DNA of 64,000 nucleotides from Glycomyces tritici (GTDB taxonomy: Bacteria > Actinomycetota > Actinomycetes > Mycobacteriales > Micromonosporaceae), in NCBI RefSeq assembly GCF_030403505.1, contig NZ_JAUEMJ010000003.1, forward strand, positions 620,001 to 684,000, written 5' to 3'. Made by a program: the position numbers and the translations under genes. Positions 17,851-25,750 of this stretch are shown one piece after another. Each line of letters opens with the position of its first letter. Positions within the stretch are counted from its first letter, which is position 1. The notes under the pieces are model-generated. The model made no database searches, was not told the DNA's origin, and was given only the letters and a program-made list of their open reading frames with translations.

Positions 17851-18026
17851 GGTCGACAACAGAAAGTTTCTGCCTGTGGATAACTTCCGCCGCAGCGAAC
17901 TCCACACTGGTCGCAGCCTTGTGGATCAAGGCGGCGGCGCTGGTGGTGCGGTTCATTTGGCGCATGCAGCAACGGTGTCACAGGTTGCATTCGGTCGACA
18001 ACCGTGAGTTTCCTTCTTGTGGATAA
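17851..18026. repeat. Direct repeats carrying DnaA-box-like sites
   Basis: Two imperfect direct repeats (17851-17885 and 17993-18027) each run GGTCGACAAC, a variable AGTTTC segment, then TGTGGATAACT. TGTGGATAA (17875-17883 and 18018-18026) is the exact complement of the DnaA box TTATCCACA. A third, one-mismatch copy is at 17920-17928. The segment is AT-richer than its surroundings. No replication gene is near, so an origin is not claimed. Confidence 0.55.
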
Positions 18027-18302
18027 CTACGAATCGCAGTGGCGACGCAGGTGCGGGAGTCGTCGGTGGTGCCCGCGGCCCGGTCGCGGCTCGTACGTAG
18101 CGCGCCGATTGAGCGCGGTGTCGAAGCGTCGGACCGGGTCACCGACGCCCAGTGCCTTGCGGGCCGGGCCCGACAGCGCTTCGGGGAAGTGCTCAGTGAG
18201 GAACGCGGCGACGTCGGGCGTCACGGACAGGCGGCCGGTGTTGCCGGGGCCCGTGATGAATTCGCTGAGCGTGGTGGTGGCGTCGTAGGCGAGTTTGCGC
18301 AT
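18027..18302 (-). pseudogene. Decayed DHFR/RibD-family gene
   Basis: A frame of 91 codons beginning MRKLAYDATTTLSEFITGPG matches the N-terminus of the dihydrofolate-reductase-like (RibD C-terminal domain) family, which usually starts MRKLVY...GFIAGPG and is about 190 residues long. Similarity continues through ALGVGDPVRRFDTAL and ATYEP, then drops into another frame (AAGTT is read there) and returns as LPHLRRHC before a stop. Two compensating frameshifts and loss of the second half mark a pseudogene. GAGGGG precedes the ATG. The break coincides with the DnaA-box-like repeat at 18018-18026. Confidence 0.65.
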
Positions 18303-18386
18303 GCGTTTCCCCTCAGGGTTGGGCGTGGGATCGGGGCGGATTGATGGCGGCTGCCGTGGCGCGTCAGGCCACGGAAGGGCCGCGGG

Positions 18387-18785
18387 TCAGGCTGCGGCGG
18401 TCGGGTCCGACATCCACTGGACGAGCTGGATGATCACGCCGTTGGGGTCGGCGGTCTGGAAGTACCGCTCGCCCCATTCCTCGGTCTCGATCGGCGTGGT
18501 GATGGCGACCCCTTCGGCCTGGACGCGGGCGTACTCGGCGTCGATGTCCTCGACGACGAAGACCAGGAGGAGGCCGTCGGCGTGGCCCTTGGCGCTCTCG
18601 GGCTTGAAGGTGGACAGGCCCGTCTTCAGGAAGATGACGTTGAAGCCGGCGGTGTCCGGGCGCGAGAGCGAGACGAAGCCTTCGGCGGCCATGTCCTCGG
18701 TGAAGCCGTAGTGGCGCTTGAGGAACTCGGCCGAGGCGGTCGGGTCGGTGACGTTGAGCGAGACGGCGGATGAGGTGATGCGCAT
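18387..18785 (-). CDS. VOC-family (glyoxalase/bleomycin-resistance fold) protein
   Basis: 132-residue vicinal-oxygen-chelate protein: two beta-alpha-beta-beta-beta modules with SLNVTDPTASAEFLKRHYGF at the start and TADPNGVIIQLVQW at the end, the usual PxG-x-xxQL/E signature. Members bind toxic compounds or act as metal-dependent isomerases or dioxygenases; the function here is unknown. ATG 18785 has AAGGAG 7 bases upstream. It is divergent from a TetR gene over a long palindrome, so it is very probably the TetR target. Confidence 0.88.
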   Translation of the reverse strand: MRITSSAVSLNVTDPTASAEFLKRHYGFTEDMAAEGFVSLSRPDTAGFNVIFLKTGLSTFKPESAKGHADGLLLVFVVEDIDAEYARVQAEGVAITTPIETEEWGERYFQTADPNGVIIQLVQWMSDPTAAA

Positions 18786-18802
18786 GTGCGGCTCCTTTTC
18801 TT

Positions 18803-18829
18803 CGTACGTTGTATATTGTACAACGTACG
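18803..18829. promoter_or_regulatory. TetR operator between VOC gene and tetR
   Basis: Perfect inverted repeat with 11-bp arms CGTACGTTGTA and TACAACGTACG separated by TATTG. It lies 18 bases upstream of the VOC start codon and 38 bases upstream of tetR. Further GTAC motifs follow (GTACGGCGTAC near 18833-18843). A TetR dimer here would control both genes. Confidence 0.8.
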
Positions 18830-18866
18830 TCGTACGGCGTACAAGTTCGCACGTTAGGATTCTCCT

Positions 18867-19613
18867 GTGAGTGCCACCACTGAAACACCGAAACCGAATC
18901 TGCTCGAACTCCTCTGGAGGGCCGCGCCCGAGAGCGGGCGCGGGCCGCGCAAAGGGCTGACCGTGGACGAGGTCGTCACCGCCGCGATCACGCTCGCCGA
19001 TGCCGAAGGGCTGGAAGCGGTCACGGTCCGCCGCCTCGCCCAGGAACTCGGGAAGGCCCCGATGACCCTCTACACCTATGTACCGGGGAAGACCGAACTC
19101 GTCGCCCTCATGCTCGACGCGCTCTTCGACGGCATGGAGCGGACCCCGGCCGCGGGCGCCTGGCGCGAGCGGCTCGCCGCCGTCGCGCGGGACAACTACG
19201 GGCTCTACCGCGCGCATCCGTGGGCGGCGGCCGCCTCCCCGAGCCGCCCGCCGCTCGGACCCGGCCAGTGCGCCAAGTACGAGCACGAGCTCCAGGCCCT
19301 GGAAGGCTCGGGGCTCAGTGATGTCGAGATGGACGACGCCCTCGCATACCTGCTCGCCTTCGTGCGCACCGCCGCGCAGGACGCGGCCCAATCGGAGGCC
19401 GAGCGCGCGGCCAGCGGCATGGACGACCAGGAGTGGTGGGAGGCCAACGGGCCCCTGCTCGCAAAGGTCCTCGACACCGAGCGCTTCCCGACCGCCGTCC
19501 GCGTCGGCCAGGCCGCCGGCGAGGCGCACGACGCGGCATACAACGCCGAGCACGCGTTCGAGTTCGGCCTGGCGCGCACCCTCGACGGCCTCGCCGCGCT
19601 CATCGAGCGGTAG
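18867..19613 (+). CDS. TetR-family regulator
   Basis: 248-residue repressor. The helix-turn-helix lies at about residues 33-80 (LTVDEVVTAAITLADAEG, TVRRLAQELGKAPMTLYTYV), with a large helical C-terminal ligand domain of the tetracycline-repressor-like type. GTG at 18867 is preceded by TAGGAT with a 6-base gap and no ribosome site, so it is probably leaderless. It is divergent from the VOC gene and likely represses it and itself. Confidence 0.92.
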   Translation: MSATTETPKPNLLELLWRAAPESGRGPRKGLTVDEVVTAAITLADAEGLEAVTVRRLAQELGKAPMTLYTYVPGKTELVALMLDALFDGMERTPAAGAWRERLAAVARDNYGLYRAHPWAAAASPSRPPLGPGQCAKYEHELQALEGSGLSDVEMDDALAYLLAFVRTAAQDAAQSEAERAASGMDDQEWWEANGPLLAKVLDTERFPTAVRVGQAAGEAHDAAYNAEHAFEFGLARTLDGLAALIER

Positions 19614-19701
19614 CACCTCGCCCGGTCCGCGACCGGACCGTACGGGCCCATGCCCGGCCGCTATGCGTCCCTTGGCGGTTGACACGACCATGAAACTCGA
19701 C

Positions 19702-19736
19702 CGGCCCGACAGTCCGGAAGAAGGACTGTCGGGCCG
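19702..19736 (+). terminator. tetR terminator
   Basis: Perfect 14-bp stem CGGCCCGACAGTCC with a 7-base loop. The remainder of 19614-20088 holds no supported gene; a minus-strand frame with one hydrophobic stretch (19600-19863) reads through this hairpin and was not accepted. Confidence 0.7.
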
Positions 19737-20088
19737 TGAGCGCCAAGCCCATGACGGTCATGCCGATCGACCAGGCGATCGCGAGGGCGAGGGTGCGGTC
19801 TTGGACGGGCGTGGCCTCGGAAAGGGCGATGTCGCGATTCGCGGGCACATTGGCCTGCCTCACTGGAGGATGGCGTAGGTCGGGCGCCGAAGACGCCGGC
19901 GATGCCCGTCCGCGGTCGCCGTCGACCACGACTGGGACTGCGCTTACTAGCGCCCCTCCTGGCACGGCCGTCCTGGTATTCGGGCCGGTCGCCCCCTCCG
20001 GGAGCCGGCTCGGGGGCGAAAGCGAGCGCCAGATGGTCGCCCTTCCGCGAAGCCGTCGCCCGGTGCCGCTGACCGGCCCGACCGTCGC

Positions 20089-21948
20089 TCAGACCTGGAG
20101 CGGCACGTTGAGGCTGTCCGGCTTCCAGCGGCGGCGCGCGGCCACGACCAGCGACGAGAGCGCCAATGAGCCCACCAGGTAGGCCGCCAGGACCAGCAGC
20201 GCCTTGACCACATGCGAGGACTCACCGCCGCTGATGGTCACGCGCAGGGCGTCGACCACATAGCTCATCGGCAGCAGCGGATGCAGCACCTGGAAGAACT
20301 TCGGCGTCGTCTCCACCGGGTACAGGCCGCCCGCACTCGTCAGCTGCAGCATCAGGAGCACGACCAGCAGCAGACTTCCGGCCGTGCCGAACGCGAGCTT
20401 CAGCAGGTGCGCCATGGCGGTGAAGGTCAGGATCACCAGGATCGACAGGCCGACCGTGTCGAGGGCGTCCCGCGGGTCGAGTCCGAGGCCCAGCTCCACC
20501 GCCAGGTAGAGGACGAGCGCCGAGAGGATGCCGAGGAACGCGCCCGGGAGCCAACCGCCGATGGCGATCGGGACCGAGCGCAGCGGCCCCGCCAGCGCCC
20601 GACTGTTCACCGTACGCAGTACGAGGTAGCCCATGAGGCCGAAGACCCACAGTGCGATGGCGATGAAGAACGGTGCGAGGCCGCGTCCGTAGGTGCCGGC
20701 GGCGTTGAGGTTCTCCTCGTCGACGGTGACGGGGCTGCCGTAGGCCTCGGCGTTGTCGGCGTCGTCGGCCGGGTTGGTGCTCGGGACGCTTTCGGCCGCT
20801 GTCGTAAGGGAGGTCGCGAGGGTGGTCGCGCCGTCTTGGAGTTCGGTGAGGCCGTTGGCGAGGTCGCCGGCGCCGGTTTGTGCGGAGGCGGCGCCGTCGG
20901 CGACCTGTTGTGCGCCGGTGGCGACGTCGGCGGCGCCGGTCTGGAGTGCGGTGAGGTCGTTGGAGGCCTGGTCGAGGGTGTCGGTGGAGGTGCTCTGGAC
21001 GGTGGTGTTGGCGGATTGGATGTCGTCGTTGACGCCGTTGGCGTCGTCGATGTAGGTCTGGAGTTGGGCGCAGGCGTCGGCGTCGGCGGTGTCGGTGGTG
21101 CAGAGGGTGGTGTAGACGGTGTTGAGGTCGCTGTTGGCGCGGTCGGAGAGGTCGGCGGCTGAGGAGGCGCCGGTCTGGATCTGGCTCCAGTTGTCGGCGA
21201 GGGTCTCGATGACGGGTTGGGCGACGCCGACGGCTTGGTCGACGCCGGTGCTCACTTGGTCGGCGCCGTCGGCGACCTGTTGGGCGCCGGTGTTGAGGTC
21301 GCCGAGGCCGTTTTCGAGGGTTTCGGCGCCGTCTTGGGCGGTGCCGATGCCGTCGGCGAGTTGGTCGGCGCCGTCGGCGGCTTCGGTGAGGCCTTGGTTG
21401 AGTTCGGTGAGGTCGCCGAAGATGGTGGTGGCGAAGGTGACGTAGACGGCGGTGTTGATCTGGTTGCGCAGTTCGGATTCCACGGTGGAGGCCATGATTC
21501 CGGCGACGTATCCGTTGGCGTCGTTGAGGTCGAATTCGACTGTGGCCTGTTCGGGGTCGGTGCCGGAGAGGCTGGCGAGGCGTGTGGAGAAGTCCTCGGG
21601 GACGGTGATGACCATGTAGTAGTCGCCGTCTTGGAGGCCGCGGGCCGCTTCGTCGGCGTCGACGAACCGCCAGTCGAAGATGCGGTCTTCTTTGAGTTGC
21701 TGGATGAGCTGGTCGCCGCCGTTGATGGCGGTGGTCTCGCCGTCGGTCTCGACGCTGGCGCCGGTGTCCTGGTTGACGACGGCGACGGGCATTTGGTCGA
21801 GCTTGCCGTAGGGGTCCCAGGCGAACCAGAGGTAGAGGCCGCCGTAGACGAGTGGGATGAGGACGATGGCGACGAGCGCGGCGGCGCGGATGGGGTGGCC
21901 GCGGAAGCGGCGCAGTTCGGCTGCGGCGAGTTTGAAGGGGCTCATCAT
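20089..21948 (-). CDS. YhgE/Pip-family membrane protein (ABC-2-like)
   Basis: 619-residue membrane protein of the YhgE/Pip type. One membrane helix near residues 22-42, a long extracellular part (45-430) with repeated motifs such as ADGADQLADG and VADGAASAQTGAG, then five helices including the conserved APFFIAIALWVFGLMG and the C-terminal LLPMSYVVDALR. Relatives are ABC-2 permease-like exporters or phage/ESX-linked membrane factors. GGAGG lies 6 bases before ATG 21948 (a second ATG follows at once). The start overlaps the stop of the upstream ATPase-like gene by 4 bases (ATGA), so the two are co-translated. Confidence 0.87.
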   Translation of the reverse strand: MMSPFKLAAAELRRFRGHPIRAAALVAIVLIPLVYGGLYLWFAWDPYGKLDQMPVAVVNQDTGASVETDGETTAINGGDQLIQQLKEDRIFDWRFVDADEAARGLQDGDYYMVITVPEDFSTRLASLSGTDPEQATVEFDLNDANGYVAGIMASTVESELRNQINTAVYVTFATTIFGDLTELNQGLTEAADGADQLADGIGTAQDGAETLENGLGDLNTGAQQVADGADQVSTGVDQAVGVAQPVIETLADNWSQIQTGASSAADLSDRANSDLNTVYTTLCTTDTADADACAQLQTYIDDANGVNDDIQSANTTVQSTSTDTLDQASNDLTALQTGAADVATGAQQVADGAASAQTGAGDLANGLTELQDGATTLATSLTTAAESVPSTNPADDADNAEAYGSPVTVDEENLNAAGTYGRGLAPFFIAIALWVFGLMGYLVLRTVNSRALAGPLRSVPIAIGGWLPGAFLGILSALVLYLAVELGLGLDPRDALDTVGLSILVILTFTAMAHLLKLAFGTAGSLLLVVLLMLQLTSAGGLYPVETTPKFFQVLHPLLPMSYVVDALRVTISGGESSHVVKALLVLAAYLVGSLALSSLVVAARRRWKPDSLNVPLQV

Positions 21949-23060
21949 CGGTGGCCTCCGTTTCGGTCGCTCTGGTGGAGCGCGCTGGCGTCGGGTGCGG
22001 GTTGGGCGCGGAGGTCGACGACGGTGTCGGCGGGCGGGTCGGAGCGGGTGCAGGCGGTGAGGACGAGTTGGCCGGCGTCGGCGACGGTGCGGAGGGCTTC
22101 GAAGACGCGTTCGGAGCCGCATCGGTCGAGGCCGGTGTCGGCGTCGTCGACGGCGATGGCGGGGGTGCGGCTCGCGGCGGCGCATGCGATGGCGAAGCGG
22201 ATCTGGTCGATGCGCGGGAGGAAGCCGAAGGTGTCGCCGGTGTCGACGGTGAGGGCGAGGCGGTCGAGCCAGGCGTTGATGTTGGTGCGGGTGGCGGCGC
22301 CGTTGGAGACGGTGGTGGTCTCTTTGATGCAGGCGCCGATGGTGGCGTAGGGCTCGAAGCGGATGGGGGGTCCGGCTTGGGCGATGGTGAAGCGGCGGCG
22401 GATCTGGCCGGGTTTGGTCTGGCCGTCGACTTCGAGTGCGCCGTTGCGGAGCGGGAAGCGGCCGGTGAGTGCGAGGAGGAGTGAGGTGCGGCCTTCGCCG
22501 CCGTCGCCGCAGATTGCGACGAGTTGGCCGAGGCCGGCGGTGACGGTGATGTCGGTGAAGATGGGACCTTGGCGGCCGTGGGCGGTGAGTCCGGTGGCGG
22601 TGAGGAAGGGTGTGCCGCTGGGCCGGTCGAAGACGGCGGTGTGTTGGGGCGGGGCGGTGGCGGGCTCGGGCCCGTCGGCAGCGCGGTCGGGGATCCGGTC
22701 GGCGGCCTGGTCGGCCCCGGCCTGGTCGTCTTGGTCGGCTGCGGTGGCGCCCTGGAGTTCGAGTTCGGTTGCGGGGACGGCGGGTTGGATCCGGGTTGCG
22801 GCGGCCTGGTCGGTCGCGGCGTCGTTCGGCGGGGTGGTGGTCTCGTCGGTCGGGCGCACGGTGACGGCGTCGGCGGGGAGGGCGATGGTGTCGTCGGGGT
22901 GCGGGCCGCCGGTGTCGTGGGCCGCGTCGGGGGCGCTCGGGGGGCCGGGGGGCGGGCTCTCGTGGCGGGCGGGCCCCGGGTCCGTTTCGCCGTGGGCGGC
23001 ATTGTATTCGCCGCCGGGCGTTTCGGGCGCGGGCCCCGTTTCGTCGCTCCTGTCGCTCAT
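21945..23060 (-). CDS. Degenerate ABC ATPase-like partner of YhgE
   Basis: 371 residues. The first 145 are acidic and Pro/Thr/Ala-rich with no fold evident. Residues 150-371 look like an ABC nucleotide-binding domain whose key motifs are altered: Walker A is GDGGEGRTS (185-193) with Arg191 in place of Lys, Walker B is PAIAVDDAD with Asp instead of the catalytic Glu, and the LSGGQ signature is replaced by a segment around LPRIDQIRFAIA. Similar Arg-type P-loops occur in YhgE-linked proteins of other actinomycetes. ATG 23060 has GAGGA 8 bases upstream. It may bind nucleotide without hydrolysing it. Confidence 0.75.
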   Translation of the reverse strand: MSDRSDETGPAPETPGGEYNAAHGETDPGPARHESPPPGPPSAPDAAHDTGGPHPDDTIALPADAVTVRPTDETTTPPNDAATDQAAATRIQPAVPATELELQGATAADQDDQAGADQAADRIPDRAADGPEPATAPPQHTAVFDRPSGTPFLTATGLTAHGRQGPIFTDITVTAGLGQLVAICGDGGEGRTSLLLALTGRFPLRNGALEVDGQTKPGQIRRRFTIAQAGPPIRFEPYATIGACIKETTTVSNGAATRTNINAWLDRLALTVDTGDTFGFLPRIDQIRFAIACAAASRTPAIAVDDADTGLDRCGSERVFEALRTVADAGQLVLTACTRSDPPADTVVDLRAQPAPDASALHQSDRNGGHR

Positions 23061-23125
23061 GGTCACTATCCTCACAGGCCGGTGCGCCCGGTTTCGGGCG
23101 ATTGCACGGGTTGATGACCAGAAGA

Positions 23126-23145
23126 ATGTTACTCACGGGTAACTT
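23126..23145. promoter_or_regulatory. Dyad between the YhgE operon and ptrB
   Basis: GTTAC-N6-GTAAC inverted repeat (23128-23143). On the minus strand it ends in TAACAT, a possible -10 for the ATPase/YhgE operon with a leader of about 60 bases. A repressor at this dyad would block that promoter. Confidence 0.5.
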
Positions 23146-23210
23146 ATGTGCGGAGTCAGGCGGCCGTGCTGTGACCGGCGCGTCCCGCCCGCGGCCCTTA
23201 CAGTTGAGGC

Positions 23211-25295
23211 ATGTCGGAAACGCAAGCAGCGAAACCAGAGGCCCCCCGGCGCGACCACCCGCGCACACACCACGGCGACACCGTGAACGACCCGTACGCC
23301 TGGCTCAACGACCGCAACGAGGAGAAGGCCCCCGAGGTCCTCGAATACCTCAACGCGGAGAACGAGTACACCGAATCGCGCACCGGCCACCTGGCCGAGC
23401 TGCGCAAGAGGATCTACGCCGAGATCAAGGACCGCACCCAGGAGACCGACCTCTCGGTCCCCTACCGCAAGGACGCCTGGTGGTACTACAGCCGCACCGA
23501 GGAGGGCAAGGACTACCCGATCCGCTGCCGCGTCGCCGCCACCGGCGACACGCCGCCCACGGTCGAGCCCGGCGTCCCCGTCCAGGGCGAGACCGTCGTC
23601 ATCGACGACAACGAGCTGGCGGCCGGGCACGACTTCTTCCTCCTCGGCGTCTACGACATCTCCCCCGACGGGAACCTCCTCGCCTACGGCGTCAACTACA
23701 CCGGCAACGAGACGTTCACGCTCAAGTTCAAGGACCTGCGCACCGGCGAGGACTTCCCGTACGCGATCGAAGGCGTCCTCTACGGCGGCGCGTGGTCGGC
23801 CGACGGCGCGGCGTTCTTCTACACGAAGATCGACGACGCCTGGCGCCCGTTCCAGATCTGGCGGCACCTCCTGGGCAAGCCGGACGAGGACACGCTCGTC
23901 TACCAGGAGGACGACGTGCGGTTCCGCGTCGGCATCGGCCTCACCCGCTCCGAGCGGTACCTGTTCATCTACTCGGGCTCCACCACCACCACCGAGTACC
24001 GGTACCTCGACGCCACCGACCCGACCGGCGAGTTCACGCTGTTCAACAACGGCCGCGAGCAGGGCGTCGAGGTCGAGATCGACCACCAGGGCGACCGCTT
24101 CTGGGTGCTCCACAACAAGAACGCCGAGAACTTCACGCTCGGCTGGACCCCGGTCGACGACACGACCCAGTTCAACGAGGTCATCCCGCACCACCCGGAG
24201 GTCCGGCTCGAATCCGCCGAGGCCTTCGCCGAGCACGTCGTCGTGTCCCTGCGCCGCGCCGGGCTCTCCCAGGTCGCGATCCTCGACCGCGAAGGCGTGC
24301 TCAACGAGATCGCCTTCGACGAGCCGCTCTACACCGTCGGGACCGGCGCGAACCCCGACTACGAGTCGCGCCACCTGCGCCTCTCCTACGGTTCGCTGAT
24401 CACCCCCGCGTCGGTCTACGACTACGACATCGACAACGCGGCACTGCTGCTGCGCAAGCGCACCGCCGTGCTCGGCGACTTCGACCCCTCGCACTACCGG
24501 CAGTACCGCGAATGGGCCGTCGCCGCGGACGGCACGAAGGTGCCGATCTCGATCGTCGCCAAGGCCGGCGTCGAACCCGACGGCACCGCCCCGTGCCTGC
24601 TGTACGGGTACGGCTCCTACGAGGCCTCGATCGACCCGTACTTCTCCATCCCGCGCCTGAGCCTGCTCGACCGCGGCGTGGTCTTCGCGATCGCCCACGT
24701 CCGCGGCGGCGGCGAGATGGGCCGCCAGTGGTACGAGCAGGGCAAGCTCCTGCACAAGAAGAACACGTTCACCGACTTCACCGCGAGCGCCGACCGCCTC
24801 GCCGAAGCCGGCTGGGCCGCCCCTGACAAGATCATCGCGCGCGGCGGCTCGGCAGGCGGCCTCCTCATGGGCGCCGTCGCCAACCTCGCCCCGGAGCGGT
24901 TCGCGGGCATCCTCGCCGAAGTGCCGTTCGTGGACGCGCTCAGCACGATCCTCGACCCGACCATGCCGCTCACCGCCGGCGAGTGGGAGGAGTGGGGCAA
25001 CCCGCTCGAGTCGGCCGAGGTCTACGAGTACATGAAGTCGTACTCGCCCTACGAGAACGTCACCAACGTTCGCTACCCGTCGATCCTGGCCGTGACCAGC
25101 CTGAACGACATCCGCGTGGGCTTCCACGAGCCCGCGAAGTGGGTCGCGAAGCTGCGCCACGAGAGCCCGGAGTCCGACGTGCTGCTCAAGACCGAGATGG
25201 AGGCCGGCCACGGCGGCCGCTCCGGCCGGTACGGCGCCTGGGAGGAAGAGGCCTTCAACCTGGCGTGGCTGCTCGACACGTTCGGCATCGCGTAG
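23211..25295 (+). CDS. ptrB: Oligopeptidase B-like S9 serine peptidase
   Basis: 694-residue cytoplasmic prolyl-oligopeptidase-family enzyme, closest to oligopeptidase B, which cuts short peptides after basic residues. An N-terminal seven-bladed propeller (about 70-410) limits access; the C-terminal alpha/beta hydrolase has Ser547 in GGSAGG, Asp in SLNDIRV and His in AGHGGRSGR. HVRGGGEMG is also typical. The ATG is preceded by TACAGT with a 6-base gap, so it is probably leaderless. It is divergent from the YhgE operon and ends at a bidirectional hairpin. Confidence 0.93.
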   Translation: MSETQAAKPEAPRRDHPRTHHGDTVNDPYAWLNDRNEEKAPEVLEYLNAENEYTESRTGHLAELRKRIYAEIKDRTQETDLSVPYRKDAWWYYSRTEEGKDYPIRCRVAATGDTPPTVEPGVPVQGETVVIDDNELAAGHDFFLLGVYDISPDGNLLAYGVNYTGNETFTLKFKDLRTGEDFPYAIEGVLYGGAWSADGAAFFYTKIDDAWRPFQIWRHLLGKPDEDTLVYQEDDVRFRVGIGLTRSERYLFIYSGSTTTTEYRYLDATDPTGEFTLFNNGREQGVEVEIDHQGDRFWVLHNKNAENFTLGWTPVDDTTQFNEVIPHHPEVRLESAEAFAEHVVVSLRRAGLSQVAILDREGVLNEIAFDEPLYTVGTGANPDYESRHLRLSYGSLITPASVYDYDIDNAALLLRKRTAVLGDFDPSHYRQYREWAVAADGTKVPISIVAKAGVEPDGTAPCLLYGYGSYEASIDPYFSIPRLSLLDRGVVFAIAHVRGGGEMGRQWYEQGKLLHKKNTFTDFTASADRLAEAGWAAPDKIIARGGSAGGLLMGAVANLAPERFAGILAEVPFVDALSTILDPTMPLTAGEWEEWGNPLESAEVYEYMKSYSPYENVTNVRYPSILAVTSLNDIRVGFHEPAKWVAKLRHESPESDVLLKTEMEAGHGGRSGRYGAWEEEAFNLAWLLDTFGIA

Positions 25296-25305
25296 CAATG
25301 CGAAC

Positions 25306-25344
25306 GGAGGCCCGGCCCCGCGATCACCGCGGGACCGGGCCTCC
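25306..25344. terminator. Bidirectional terminator
   Basis: Stem GGAGGCCCGG-CCCGCG against its complement, with a bulge and an ATCA-type loop, between the convergent peptidase and small acidic protein genes. Confidence 0.75.
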
Positions 25345-25359
25345 GGCACGTCCGCCCGG

Positions 25360-25563
25360 CTACTCCGGGCGCTCGTCCTCGTCGTCGGGCACCTCGCGGC
25401 GCTGCTCGGCCGCGTCGGCCGGGTCGACCTCGTCGGGGACGGCCCCCTCCGGCGGCTCGACGGCCTCCTCCGGGTCCGCCTCGGCCGGCGGGTCCGCCGA
25501 ATTCGCCAGGTCGAACTCGGACAACTCGCCGGACTCGTCCGCCCATTCCTGGTGATAGTTCAT
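25360..25563 (-). CDS. Small acidic protein of unknown function
   Basis: 67 residues beginning MNYHQEWADESGELSEFDLA, then a low-complexity Glu/Asp/Pro/Ala tail. No fold or family recognised; probably disordered. ATG 25563 is chosen because TACGGT lies 7 bases upstream (leaderless pattern). It faces the oligopeptidase across a terminator and is divergent from the aldolase. Coding status rests on the start signal and codon bias only. Confidence 0.5.
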   Translation of the reverse strand: MNYHQEWADESGELSEFDLANSADPPAEADPEEAVEPPEGAVPDEVDPADAAEQRREVPDDEDERPE

Positions 25564-25750
25564 ATAACCCACCGTAGACGCGCCCAAGGCCGTCCGGCCA
25601 GTGAACCACCAGGTAGCCTGAGTTATGCCTTCACACGGCTGTGGGCAATACTTCATCTCGACGCAATAGTTTCGAGGCCATCAGACAGCGGCGTCTGAGT
25701 CCCGCCCCCGGTCGGGGAGCAATCAACGACTTGTCTAAGGAGCTGGCAGC

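Noticed and set aside
17621..17965. Minus-strand frame of 114 codons across the DnaA-box region with a plausible helical middle.
   Set aside because: No family resemblance, no start signal, and its second half runs through both strong hairpins into low-complexity Arg/Pro sequence.
17851..18026. Chromosomal oriC.
   Set aside because: Only two exact boxes and no dnaA, dnaN, gyrB or rpmH nearby.
19600..19863. Minus-strand frame with one hydrophobic stretch (IAWSIGMTVMGLALTA) after tetR.
   Set aside because: It reads straight through the 14-bp tetR terminator and has no ribosome site or leaderless -10.
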